Notes: generated by a model from the letters alone, not told the origin. A DNA stretch of 13,983 bases from Leptolinea sp. UBA4782 (GCA_002403095.1 DHHC01000031.1:1-13983); one strand, 5' to 3'. Shown: positions 1-7,820, counted from the first letter of the stretch. A program made the numbers and translations.

Positions 1-65
1 TTACAGAAAAGATGTTACACCAACCCGGTGAATGTTAACTACCCAATTTACCCAGGTCTATCTGT

Positions 66-872
66 TTATTGATGTTTTAACAAGGAAATACGGAGGGGAA
101 ATTTCTGCAGTGCAAATAGTATAGCCTTATTGGCGCGCCAGAATGATACGGAAGCCATACCATGTGCAAACACTGCAAAAACAGGCGGGGTCTCCCTGGT
201 GTAATACGTCCAGCACAGCCGGCTGGTTCCCCAGCGTTCCAGGAAGTACCCCAGGGCAGCGCCCATCAAGAATATAAACAGCATGGCCCGCTTATCGGTT
301 GGAGTAAAGTAAATGAACAGGCACAAGAAAAGAGCCATAACCGTCAGGCTTTTATCCAGGGTGGGAAAGATGAACCACAGCATCAAAGCCAGGAAAGCCC
401 CGAGGATCACCCAATAAGCGGCGTTTACCTCCCGGTCAGGCAGCCTGCGAGCAAGGTGGTCCAGGATGCGGTACAGGCGGTCGATCGACAGGGTGGCAAT
501 CGGCCAGGCGGGCACGATCCACAGCGGCGGGCGCTCGCTGGTGTAATAACTCCAGATGCCGGTCTGGGTTCCCCAGGCTTCGATCACCAGCCCGCCTGCC
601 AGTCCCACCAGCGCAAGCGGAAGGTCATGGCGCAGGTCAGCGCTGCCCATGATCAGAACGGTCATCACCAGGAAATTGCCCACCAGCAGGTAATCGAGCT
701 GGCGCCAGGCGGGTATGTCCGGGTTGAACAGGCTGATGTACTCCTCAGCCAGCGGCCACCAGACATAAAGAATAAGGCCGATGATGGCAATGAAGCCACT
801 CAGCAAGGCGTAACTGGTTTTATTCCAGCGCAAGTACTGGAAAACGGTCCTCTTGCTGCCTGTATGCTGCAT
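66..872 (-). CDS. Multi-pass membrane protein with internal duplication
   Basis: A 268-residue polytopic membrane protein of unknown function, with hydrophobic segments from about residue 21 to the C-terminal region. Two halves carry the same signature: around residues 98-117 (E-x-W-G-T, then W-x-YY-T-x-E-x-PP) and around residues 212-230 (E-R-W-G-T, then W-T-YY-T-R-E-T-PP). The offset is about 114 residues, so the protein probably arose by duplication of a helix-hairpin unit. The conserved Glu/Trp/Tyr residues lie beside hydrophobic segments. A similar E..G...W.Y...P pattern occurs in lycopene-cyclase/carotenoid-type membrane proteins, but I would not assign that function. I chose ATG at 872. 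An alternative GTG at 908 lies inside the probable -35 box and would precede the likely transcription start. The stop is TAA at 66-68. The gene is divergent from the 1005 gene. Confidence 0.8.
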   Translation of the reverse strand: MQHTGSKRTVFQYLRWNKTSYALLSGFIAIIGLILYVWWPLAEEYISLFNPDIPAWRQLDYLLVGNFLVMTVLIMGSADLRHDLPLALVGLAGGLVIEAWGTQTGIWSYYTSERPPLWIVPAWPIATLSIDRLYRILDHLARRLPDREVNAAYWVILGAFLALMLWFIFPTLDKSLTVMALFLCLFIYFTPTDKRAMLFIFLMGAALGYFLERWGTSRLCWTYYTRETPPVFAVFAHGMASVSFWRANKAILFALQKFPLRISLLKHQ

Positions 873-879
873 AAGTAAG

Positions 880-908
880 ATTATACAGAATGTATGCGCG
901 CATGGCAC
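880..908 (-). promoter_or_regulatory. Sigma70-like promoter, probably leaderless
   Basis: On the minus strand there is GTGCCA (903-908; four of six matches to TTGACA), a 17-nt spacer and a perfect TATAAT (880-885). The ATG at 872 starts only 7 nt after the -10 box. Transcription would therefore begin at or within a base or two of the start codon. No Shine-Dalgarno sequence is seen, which fits a leaderless mRNA. Confidence 0.6.
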
Positions 909-971
909 ATCCTTGCTCTACTGGGTAGCTGCATCCCTGGCAGATTGCTGCACAATTTCTCCGCTTCCGTT

Positions 972-980
972 TGGTATAAT
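972..980 (+). promoter_or_regulatory. Extended -10 promoter element
   Basis: TGGTATAAT, a TGn extended -10 joined to a perfect TATAAT, lies 24 nt before the ATG at 1005. No good -35 hexamer sits at 16-18 nt spacing, which is typical of extended -10 promoters. The predicted leader is about 18 nt and has no clear Shine-Dalgarno sequence. Confidence 0.55.
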
Positions 981-1004
981 TCCACAGCATCTCTGGAATA
1001 CAGT

Positions 1005-2285
1005 ATGACTGAAGAAACTGAAAAGAAACCAGCAGAAAACACATCTCCTGAGACATCCAGCCTGCGCCGGACACGCTTGATAGCCTGGCTGTTTACCGCT
1101 ATTGTTACCCTGGCTTTTATTGCCTGGCTGTACTACCCCGCCATCTACCATTTCACAAGACCTGAACCTTCCGCTACTCCTGCCCTGCCAACCCCCACCC
1201 TGTGGCCGACCCGCACACCCACGGTTATGCCGACCGCGACACTGCGCCCCACAACCACACCCACCAGCATGGCTGCTTCTTCCGCCTATTTTGTACCCGA
1301 CCTCTCCACGATCGACCCTGCCCTGCCTGGTGAGACAGGCTCCGGGTTCATCCTGGATGAAAGTAATGCAGTGACTGCAGACCCGGGGTTTGACAACCCT
1401 ATTTGGACCAATTCAGCCACCATATCCACCCAGCTTGGGTTCGAGATCCTCGAGCCGTTCTATGCCACCCTCGGAGCCGCCAGCGTAACCTGGAGCATGG
1501 ATGAAAACCTCTCCCCCGGGCTGTACGAGATTTATGTCATGGATACGGTCTTTTCCTCAGGCGGTTCTTTATCTTTCAAGGTGATGAACAACGGAACAGA
1601 TATCTTCCCGTATCTGGGAACCCAGGTGGTAAATTACCAGTCCCTGCGCGGTACACCCCAGCAGGTACAGGATGTCTGGCATTCGATCGGAATGTATAAC
1701 CTGGAGCAGGAAGGTATCATCTCGGTATCTACCAGCTGGGATGTACGCGATGAATACACCATCGTGGCGGTAGACCGGGTGTTGATCATCCCCCGCCCGG
1801 CTGTCACCTACAGCATCATGTCCAAGCTGCCGCTGGGCAAGAAGATCACCCTCCTGGATGACCCCAACGCTGTGATCGAAAATGCAGGAACGGTGATTCC
1901 ATTGGAAGATAAGCCGGCCTGGAATGGCAAGGCAGAAGTAATCATTAACCCGGATGATACCCTCAGGGTAACCTGGAGCATGCAGGACCCCATCCCGATT
2001 GGCAAGTATGCTGTCTGGGTATGGATCCCGGAAGTGAACGGCGACGCCCAGGCAAAATACCGCCTGATGGTGAATGAAGACCAGCTGACTGCGGTGGAAG
2101 GAACTGACCCAGGGCCGATCGTACACGGCAGCCGTCAGGGCGGCGCATGGATGGCGGTGGGAGAATGGGAGATCGGACCTTTCTACAGTCCATCGGCCAG
2201 GTTGTCGCTGGTAATGGAAACCGTGTCCGGTTCAACCACGGGCGAGCTGGCTATAGACGCAGTCGCCTTCATTAACATAGAATAA
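1005..2285 (+). CDS. Membrane-anchored surface protein with two repeated beta domains
   Basis: A 426-residue protein. A basic N-terminus (RRTR, 21-24) precedes one transmembrane helix (about 25-45). A Pro/Thr-rich linker (about 52-90, repeated PT/TPT units) follows, a style common in secreted Chloroflexota proteins, so the rest should lie outside the membrane. Residues about 115-265 and 283-426 look like two copies of one beta-sandwich-like domain. Both contain a V-T-W-S-M strand (161-165 and 322-326), then G-x-Y-x-(I/V) (172-176 and 333-337), and both end in an A-V/D-x-V-(L/A)-(I/F)-I strand. The layout resembles the golvesin/xanthan-lyase carbohydrate- or matrix-binding type, so ligand binding at the cell surface is plausible but unproven. 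I chose ATG at 1005 because an upstream in-frame start (894) lies before the promoter and would put 37 non-conserved-looking residues ahead of the anchor. Confidence 0.8.
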   Translation: MTEETEKKPAENTSPETSSLRRTRLIAWLFTAIVTLAFIAWLYYPAIYHFTRPEPSATPALPTPTLWPTRTPTVMPTATLRPTTTPTSMAASSAYFVPDLSTIDPALPGETGSGFILDESNAVTADPGFDNPIWTNSATISTQLGFEILEPFYATLGAASVTWSMDENLSPGLYEIYVMDTVFSSGGSLSFKVMNNGTDIFPYLGTQVVNYQSLRGTPQQVQDVWHSIGMYNLEQEGIISVSTSWDVRDEYTIVAVDRVLIIPRPAVTYSIMSKLPLGKKITLLDDPNAVIENAGTVIPLEDKPAWNGKAEVIINPDDTLRVTWSMQDPIPIGKYAVWVWIPEVNGDAQAKYRLMVNEDQLTAVEGTDPGPIVHGSRQGGAWMAVGEWEIGPFYSPSARLSLVMETVSGSTTGELAIDAVAFINIE

Positions 2286-2297
2286 TTCCCGGTTATA

Positions 2298-2816
2298 TCA
2301 GATACCAAATTCGTCGGGCAGCCAGTTGTCCGTAAGGTCAAAGCAGTCCATTGGTTTGCCGTCTTCATCTGTTGCACTTCCGCTTAATGTAACCAGCATT
2401 TTCATTTGTAACCCTGTCAGCGCGGCGTTAAACCTGCCAGCCGGCATTCCGCTTGCCTGGAGTAAAGCCCGGAGCGATCCATTGCCTTGCCTGCTGATGA
2501 CTCCCAGCAAACCATCCTCATCCAGGTTGAGGGACTGGTTGGACTGCCCCGGGTACGCCCGGGTAAAATTCCGCCAGGAAACCAGGGCTTCCTGCTGGCT
2601 GTTTAACGGGTACAGGAAAGCCTTTTTAGCCAGGTGCAGTTCCTTTGCCCAATGCGAGGCACACTGCCGGCGCTCCACCAGGCTGCCAGAGGCAAGCAGG
2701 CTGGTGATATCCTGTTGTTCCCTGGCAGAATATACCAGGCACGCTCCAACCTGGTTAACGAATGTTTCCAGGTCTTCGATGGATTCAATGATGGGCAAAT
2801 TTTCGGGCAATTTCAC
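2298..2816 (-). CDS. Small winged-helix-like protein, possibly AlkZ-related
   Basis: About 172 residues, soluble, no signal peptide. The N-terminal half contains an acidic segment and a region of alternating helices. The C-terminal half (about 105-160) runs through a leucine-rich helix, a basic turn and L-Q-M-K-M-L-V-T-L-S-G, ending near D-N-W-L-P. This ending resembles small AlkZ-related winged-helix proteins as I remember them, so a DNA-binding role is possible. The catalytic domain of full-length AlkZ glycosylases is not evident. The start is uncertain: GTG at 2816 has AGGAG only 3 nt upstream, whereas the in-frame TTG two codons later (2808-2810) has a better 9-nt spacing. The gene converges on the 1005-2285 gene with a 12-nt gap. 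An ORF on the opposite strand is rich in Ser, Arg and Cys and looks like a shadow. Confidence 0.65.
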   Translation of the reverse strand: MKLPENLPIIESIEDLETFVNQVGACLVYSAREQQDITSLLASGSLVERRQCASHWAKELHLAKKAFLYPLNSQQEALVSWRNFTRAYPGQSNQSLNLDEDGLLGVISRQGNGSLRALLQASGMPAGRFNAALTGLQMKMLVTLSGSATDEDGKPMDCFDLTDNWLPDEFGI

Positions 2817-2997
2817 CTGCTCCTGTTTACAGCCGGCCTAACCAGATGTCCTGGCTGAATCAAAGTTGACTTCGTAATATCAGGTAAACTCACACAAAAT
2901 TTGATATGGATAAGAGGGGGTTGCCAGGTATTTGATGTTCGGGCAGGAGTAATTGTACCAGCATTGCAAAAAAGATGTGTTAAACCACTATCAGGTT

Positions 2998-5085
2998 TTA
3001 GCGGCAATCTTCGCAGGTGAACCGGAACAAGGTGGCATTGGCAAAGGTATCCAGTTGTGTCAGCCTGCCTGCAAAAATCCTGTCATAAGGTTCACTTTTT
3101 GTCACCATGTACGCATTGGCAAAAACATAATCCATCCCCATCCGGTTGAGGAACTCGGCTGCCGTCCCGTCTTTCATACCATCAAAATAAGCGGTACTGT
3201 TCATCAAGCCATCCAGGTTGACGATCGTCCGGTCCTGGATAAAGTATGCAATATTACCGCCGCCGGTCGAACCGATCACTGCGCCCGGTTCGGTTGCCTG
3301 CTCCAGCAGCTGGATGGGACCCAGGTAAGCAGTCTCATTTTCGGGTACCACCTCCGGGGGAACCAGGGTAAGGATGTCTTTGGCATAACTGCCCAGCCAG
3401 GCAGCCCCAAAAATAACCATCACGACCGCCGGGATGAAAGCAGGGATCTTCCACGCCAGCAGCCTGTGATAGAGCAGGTCTGTGAATACCGCCGCCAGCC
3501 AGAGGATGGTCAGCATCTGGCTGATCCAGTACCAGTCGCGTGTGTTCACATAGCCGGTGCCGTTGTAATAGAACAGCTGCAGCAGCGACCCGGCTGCCAG
3601 GGGCAGCAGCGCCAAGGCATGAATATTCTTGCGAAAACGCTGGCGGTCAAAGGCAGCCAGCAGGATGAAAGCCGCCAGGAGTGCCAGGAAGAGTAAGCTG
3701 ACAGTTGAGGCTGTTTCATCCTTTCTGATCCAGTGCAAGCGCTGCATCTTTTCTGCCAGCTCAGTCCAACCGGAAAGCGCCAGCGACCACGGCCCGCGCT
3801 TGAGGCGGGCATCATATCCGAAGAACTCCACCAGGCTTTTGACTGGTTTGCCATACACCGTGTACAGGGTGCCCCACCAGTGCTTTATCTGCCCGCTTAC
3901 GGGAGAGAATGTACCAAAGGTCAGCTTGCTCCAACCCATGTAAAGGATGAGGGTTGCTGCAACCGGCGCAAAAAATGCGCTCCCGCGCTGCCGCCAGAGG
4001 TTGAGATGGTACGTTGCCTGCTTCCAGATTGAGACAGGCTGCCCCGTGACTGCCTCCCGGGATTCCAGCCAGCGGTAAAGCCCCGTGATCAGCAGTACCC
4101 CTGCAAGGGTTATGCCCCAATCAATCAGGATTACTGTCCGGGGGAAGCGGTCAAAAACGCCGAGGGAATAAATACCAAGCATCACCGCACCAAGCAGGCC
4201 ACCTGCAGTGGTGGCTGCCAGGACAACACGCAAACCCAGTTTCCAAAAAGCCTGGCCGGGGTGCAGGTCAAACAGCCCGCCAAGGGCAAAAACAACCATT
4301 TTCAGAAGAATACTCAACACCAGCATCCAGTAGATGGATGGTAAATACTGGATGTAGGCTTCTCGGAATCCGATCCGCAACATAAAGCTGACAAATACAC
4401 TAGCAGCACTTAACAACAGGGCCAGGATGAAAGGGTACCGTTTTTCACCCTGCCGGTAAACCAGCCACATACCTGCAGCTACCACCAGGAAAATGTTATC
4501 CAGCCGGCTGAACAGCACCAGCACTGCTGCCGCGCCCAACCCTGCCAGTGATTTCCAGTTTTCCTTGCTCTCTTTTACTGACTTTGTTTGCATTTCATAC
4601 CGCACCAGTAAGGAGATGAACAGGATGGTAGCAAATGCATTGATGCCCGCTTCCATACCGTTATGGGAAATCACCGGCTGCACCAGGGGGGAAATGACCC
4701 AGAAAAAGCTGAGCAAGGCTGCCGGCGCAACCGCCAGTACCTTGCGAAACGTGGTAAATAAAAGCACGCCGCTGGCAGCGTTAAGAATCCCGGCTATGAT
4801 CACCAGGATACGCAGGGGCAGCAGCAAATTAAAGCGTGCCAGGGCAAAGACCGGGATGCAAATGAACATCCAGAGCGGGTGGAACCCGCTGGCAGAATTA
4901 ATCCCGTCAAAGGTAAAGCCCAGGCCTTCACTGACATGCTGGGCTTCTTTAAAGTAGTAGTACGCGTCATCTATAGTAAACCAGTTCACCAGGCTGTTGG
5001 CTGGGGCAATGGAGACAAAAATGTGGATGGCAAGCGTGATGATGACCAGGAGGTAAGGAAAAATGCGGGAAAATCGCGTACCCAT
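2998..5085 (-). CDS. GT-C-type glycosyltransferase-like membrane protein
   Basis: A 695-residue protein with about a dozen hydrophobic segments. After the first helix (about 9-27) comes an external loop with the acidic pair D39-D40 followed by AYYYF, then G-x-G-F and S-G-F-H-P-L-W (66-72). This fits the GT-C fold (ArnT/PMT/GT39-like), in which an Asp in the first external loop supports transfer from a polyprenyl-phosphate sugar. The loop around 394-405 (S-P-V-S-G-Q-I-K-x-W-W-G) and the soluble tail from about 587, with N-L-D-G at 623-626, are typical of this bacterial subgroup. Donor and acceptor cannot be read from sequence. ATG at 5085 is the only reasonable start, and it has no Shine-Dalgarno. 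The 181 nt between this stop and the 2816 start contain no feature I can support. Confidence 0.8.
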   Translation of the reverse strand: MGTRFSRIFPYLLVIITLAIHIFVSIAPANSLVNWFTIDDAYYYFKEAQHVSEGLGFTFDGINSASGFHPLWMFICIPVFALARFNLLLPLRILVIIAGILNAASGVLLFTTFRKVLAVAPAALLSFFWVISPLVQPVISHNGMEAGINAFATILFISLLVRYEMQTKSVKESKENWKSLAGLGAAAVLVLFSRLDNIFLVVAAGMWLVYRQGEKRYPFILALLLSAASVFVSFMLRIGFREAYIQYLPSIYWMLVLSILLKMVVFALGGLFDLHPGQAFWKLGLRVVLAATTAGGLLGAVMLGIYSLGVFDRFPRTVILIDWGITLAGVLLITGLYRWLESREAVTGQPVSIWKQATYHLNLWRQRGSAFFAPVAATLILYMGWSKLTFGTFSPVSGQIKHWWGTLYTVYGKPVKSLVEFFGYDARLKRGPWSLALSGWTELAEKMQRLHWIRKDETASTVSLLFLALLAAFILLAAFDRQRFRKNIHALALLPLAAGSLLQLFYYNGTGYVNTRDWYWISQMLTILWLAAVFTDLLYHRLLAWKIPAFIPAVVMVIFGAAWLGSYAKDILTLVPPEVVPENETAYLGPIQLLEQATEPGAVIGSTGGGNIAYFIQDRTIVNLDGLMNSTAYFDGMKDGTAAEFLNRMGMDYVFANAYMVTKSEPYDRIFAGRLTQLDTFANATLFRFTCEDCR

Positions 5086-5094
5086 AGGTTTTTC

Positions 5095-5103
5095 ATTTTA
5101 CCA
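5095..5103 (-). promoter_or_regulatory. Extended -10 element, probably near-leaderless
   Basis: On the minus strand, TGGTAAAAT (TGn plus TAAAAT) ends 9 nt before the ATG at 5085. Transcription would start 0-3 nt upstream of the start codon. No recognisable -35 is found and no Shine-Dalgarno sequence is present. The layout parallels that of the other minus-strand membrane gene. Confidence 0.45.
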
Positions 5104-5207
5104 GAGATGCGCCTGGAGAACGGAAAACACTCTTCTTTATACCCTGAACAGGCGAGAGGAACTTGCATCTTAGCATAAATCTTGCATGGCTATGGGATAG
5201 AGAGAAA

Positions 5208-5235
5208 TTGACCAGCTTTTGGTCTGTACTATAAT
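5208..5235 (+). promoter_or_regulatory. Sigma70-like promoter of the FHA-PP2C unit
   Basis: TTGACC (5208-5213), 16-nt spacer, TATAAT (5230-5235): eleven of twelve consensus positions. The start site is expected near 5242, giving a leader of about 47 nt that contains the stem-loop and ribosome-binding site below. It is divergent from the glycosyltransferase-like gene. Confidence 0.75.
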
Positions 5236-5250
5236 AACAAGATGGGAAAG

Positions 5251-5274
5251 GCAGCAGCTTTCTGCGGCTGCTGC
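5251..5274 (+). other. Leader stem-loop abutting the Shine-Dalgarno
   Basis: GCAGCAGC (5251-5258) and GCTGCTGC (5267-5274) form a perfect 8-bp stem with an 8-nt loop. The stem ends exactly where the AAGGAG ribosome-binding site (5275-5280) begins. It could stabilise the 5' end of the mRNA or modulate translation. No T-tract follows, so it is not a terminator. Confidence 0.55.
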
Positions 5275-5280
5275 AAGGAG
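5275..5280 (+). promoter_or_regulatory. Ribosome-binding site deciding a GTG start
   Basis: AAGGAG with 8 nt before GTG at 5289-5291. This supports GTG as the initiation codon; no nearby in-frame ATG competes. Confidence 0.7.
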
Positions 5281-5288
5281 AACAAACT

Positions 5289-5969
5289 GTGGAAATAAAC
5301 CTGCTACGCATTTTTTCGTTCGATGGCCCTGAACCGCAGGCAACACCAGCCCCTGGCCAGGCAGATGGTTCGCTGCCTACCGGTCTATCAGCATTTCTCC
5401 AGAGGTTTAATGAACAGGTGAACAGCTGGGCAGGCATGACCGGTTTGTCCGATAAGGTGATCATTGCCATATTCCTGGCAACAATTGCCATCATCCTGCT
5501 GCTGATCCTGATCCTCCTTCTGTCGATCTTTAACCGCAACAAGAAAAAGAAGGCCAGGCGCAACTCCAGGCCAGTGAGCATGGCGCGTCCTGCTGCCACC
5601 AAACCGGTTTCCTCCCGTCCACAGCAAGCAGGCGAACCCGCCCCAACCGCAGCAGCTGCAAACAGCGGATTCGGACTGCAGTTCACCCTCCCGGATGGGA
5701 AAAAGTTTACTTTTTCCGGCCTACCTGCCACCATAGGGCGTATCAACGGCAACACGCTGGTACTTAGCTCTGAAGCTGTCTCAACCATTCACGCCAGGTT
5801 GTACTACGATCCGGTTTTGCAGGCGGTTTGTATCGAAGACCAGAATTCCCTGAACGGTGTCCTGGTCAACGGCAAACCAACCCGCAAAAACATCCTGAAC
5901 AGCGGAGACCAGATTACCATCGGCGATGTATCCCTGGTGTACCAGGACACCGGTTACATCCCATCATAA
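5289..5969 (+). CDS. Membrane-anchored FHA-domain protein
   Basis: A 226-residue protein. An N-terminal segment (1-55, Pro/Gly-rich then a short amphipathic stretch) precedes one transmembrane helix (about 57-81). An NRNKKKKARR basic stretch follows, which by the positive-inside rule places the C-terminus in the cytoplasm. After a flexible Ala/Pro/Ser linker comes an FHA domain (about 128-219) with G150-R151, S165-x-x-H168-A-R and N186-S-L-N-G190. These are the residues that in FHA domains bind phosphothreonine peptides, so the protein should recruit a phosphorylated partner to the membrane. The next gene, a PP2C phosphatase, starts 25 nt downstream with its own AGGAG and is surely co-transcribed. 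The FHA domain may therefore position the phosphatase or its substrate. The gene begins with GTG. Confidence 0.9.
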   Translation: MEINLLRIFSFDGPEPQATPAPGQADGSLPTGLSAFLQRFNEQVNSWAGMTGLSDKVIIAIFLATIAIILLLILILLLSIFNRNKKKKARRNSRPVSMARPAATKPVSSRPQQAGEPAPTAAAANSGFGLQFTLPDGKKFTFSGLPATIGRINGNTLVLSSEAVSTIHARLYYDPVLQAVCIEDQNSLNGVLVNGKPTRKNILNSGDQITIGDVSLVYQDTGYIPS

Positions 5970-5994
5970 GGCGAATAATTTACAGGAGCATGCC

Positions 5995-7761
5995 ATGATC
6001 GAATGCCCAAAATGCCAACAGGAAAACAACGAGGGTGCAAAATTTTGCACCCGCTGCGGCACCAGGCTGGACGAACCCCAGGCCCGCCCAACCAGGCGGC
6101 TGGACGACCTTCCAGCACCGACCGTTCCTGTCAAGAACCTGGAAACTGATCCCGCCCGCCACGGCACAAAACCGCTGCCCCAGCCTGCGGCTCTGGAGCC
6201 CAGGCCAAACCACGCAATCTTCGGCGACCGGTTTTTAAGCACCAGCCTGCTGTACAGTGACAACCAATCCAACGCCGCTTACCAGGTGGAAGAGATTGGG
6301 AGCAGCACCAAACTGCTCCTGCGGCAGTGCCCGGCCTGCGGGGCGGTGCATTCCAGGTGGGAAGAGGGGGCAGAACCAGACCGGTTCTGCAGTTCATGTG
6401 GCACGCAAATGGAATCATCAAAGGTTCTCCTGCAGCTGTTCGAGAGCACAGATCCACTGCCGGACAGCGTGGTGCAGATCGCCCAGATGGGGTTGGTTCA
6501 CGCCAATGTCCGCGCTCCAGTTGCCGCCTTCAGCGAGATCCTGGCGGGGATCAACCGCTACTGCCTTGTTACCCCTCCCGCCGATCCGGTTCCCCAGGCA
6601 ATGGAGCAGAACCAGGCCATCCGCTGGACTGCCGGCCTGGCGCGCGCCCTGGATTACCTTTACCGCAACCAGGTTTCCTTCAACGGGCAGGCGGATGCAG
6701 CCTCGATAGGGCTAAGCAACAACCGCCTGGTCTGGACGAATTTCCGCAATGCCGTTATCCTGGAAAATGATGACCTGGAACAGGGCAGGATCGATGATTT
6801 GAAAGGCCTGGTGAGCCTGCTTCACCAGTGGCTGACCGGCAGTACCACCACAGATGCAGATCCCGATCTGCCCGCCCCCCTCAACAGGCTGGTCGATAAA
6901 GCCTTTGGACCGGAGGGTTTCCGCAGCGGCAGGGAGCTGGCTTCAGCCCTTGAGACCATCGTAAATGATTCACTCTCTGCACTGCCGATCGATTACAACA
7001 TTGGCAAACGCACCCATACTGGAATAGTACGGGACCTGAATGAAGACGCTATGTATGCCATTGAGACGGCCAGGGTGGTGCAATCCCATCCTCAACCCCT
7101 CGGCATCTTTGTCGTAGCGGACGGCATGGGCGGGCATTCTGCCGGCGAGGTAGCCAGCGGCACCATTATCAGCTACTTCGCGCAACGCGCCCCGCAGGAC
7201 CTGGCTACCATTCAAGCCCAAACCGGCGGGATGAACTGGAGTGACTGGCTGAAAGAGACAGTCAATGGGGCCAATAAAGCCGTTTATGACTTGCGCACAG
7301 CTGCAGGAACAGATATGGGCTCCACACTCGTTATGGCAGTTATGGATGGGTTAAAAGCCTACCTGGCTAATGTCGGCGACAGCCGCGCTTACCTGGTTAA
7401 CAACCAGGGCATCCAGCGGATTACCACAGACCACTCTCTGGTTGAACGCTTGATAGCCACCGGGCAGATCCGCAGGGAAGAAGGCAGAACCCACCCGCAG
7501 CGTAACGTGGTGTACCGTACCATCGGGGATAAAGAACAAGTGGATGTAGATGTTTTCACGCTCACCCTTGAACCTGGTGATAAGATCCTGCTTTGTTCAG
7601 ACGGGTTGTGGGAGATGCTCGAGGATGAAACCGCCCTGCAGATCATCCGTGAAAGCTCCAACCCGCAGGCTGCCTGTGAGAAACTGGTTGCAGCCGCCAA
7701 CACCGCCGGTGGAGAAGACAACATCACTGCCATCCTGGTCGAAGCGGTCAGAGCTGATTAA
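5995..7761 (+). CDS. PP2C-type Ser/Thr phosphatase with zinc ribbons and kinase-like lobe
   Basis: A 588-residue cytoplasmic protein. Zinc ribbon 1 has C4, C7, C18 and C21; zinc ribbon 2 has C112, C115, C132 and C135. Residues about 140-325 look like a degenerate protein-kinase lobe: a helix around 210-224, a strand pair at 238-250 where the catalytic and metal loops should be, a D-D-L-K-G-L-V-S-L-L helix (267-276) like the kinase F helix, and a final R-x-G-R-E-L helix. No HRD or DFG motif is present. The PP2C domain (about 336-585) is complete: N349-E-D351, D376-G-M-G-G-H, G442-S-T-L, G461-D-S-R, T478-D-H-S, S535-D-G and G573-E-D-N, including the Asp residues that bind Mn/Mg. It should dephosphorylate Ser/Thr-phosphorylated proteins. 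ATG at 5995 was chosen for AGGAG at 5984-5988 and because zinc ribbon 1 begins there; the longer reading frame overlaps the upstream gene. The kinase-like reading is my inference. Confidence 0.93.
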   Translation: MIECPKCQQENNEGAKFCTRCGTRLDEPQARPTRRLDDLPAPTVPVKNLETDPARHGTKPLPQPAALEPRPNHAIFGDRFLSTSLLYSDNQSNAAYQVEEIGSSTKLLLRQCPACGAVHSRWEEGAEPDRFCSSCGTQMESSKVLLQLFESTDPLPDSVVQIAQMGLVHANVRAPVAAFSEILAGINRYCLVTPPADPVPQAMEQNQAIRWTAGLARALDYLYRNQVSFNGQADAASIGLSNNRLVWTNFRNAVILENDDLEQGRIDDLKGLVSLLHQWLTGSTTTDADPDLPAPLNRLVDKAFGPEGFRSGRELASALETIVNDSLSALPIDYNIGKRTHTGIVRDLNEDAMYAIETARVVQSHPQPLGIFVVADGMGGHSAGEVASGTIISYFAQRAPQDLATIQAQTGGMNWSDWLKETVNGANKAVYDLRTAAGTDMGSTLVMAVMDGLKAYLANVGDSRAYLVNNQGIQRITTDHSLVERLIATGQIRREEGRTHPQRNVVYRTIGDKEQVDVDVFTLTLEPGDKILLCSDGLWEMLEDETALQIIRESSNPQAACEKLVAAANTAGGEDNITAILVEAVRAD

Positions 7762-7785
7762 ACCGGCATTTGTGTTGCAATTTTG

Positions 7786-7815
7786 CCTGGCAGGTATCAC
7801 CTGCCAGGTTTGTTT
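7786..7815 (+). terminator. Rho-independent terminator
   Basis: A perfect 10-bp stem, CCTGGCAGGT (7786-7795) with ACCTGCCAGG (7799-7808), has a 3-nt loop and is followed by TTTGTTT. It starts 24 nt after the phosphatase stop codon and ends the FHA-PP2C unit. Confidence 0.75.
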
Positions 7816-7820
7816 CCTTC

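Noticed and set aside
1..65. TACCCA direct repeat and short CACC/GGTG inverted repeat at the window start
   Set aside because: Too short and too weak to support a regulatory site or terminator.
162..878. Long plus-strand ORF opposite the duplicated membrane protein
   Set aside because: It is rich in Gln, His, Pro and Arg with no domain. The minus-strand reading has clear transmembrane segments and a repeated motif.
2326..2841. Plus-strand ORF opposite the small winged-helix-like gene
   Set aside because: Ser/Cys/Arg-rich composition typical of an antisense shadow, while the minus strand reads as a normal soluble protein.
2964..2990. Possible terminator of the glycosyltransferase-like gene (T-run on the minus strand)
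   Set aside because: The T-run is present but only a 3-bp stem precedes it, so a terminator is not supported.
2953..3696. Plus-strand ORF of about 247 codons opposite the glycosyltransferase-like gene
   Set aside because: Low-complexity Gln/His/Val composition, no motif, and the minus strand is an intact 695-residue membrane protein.
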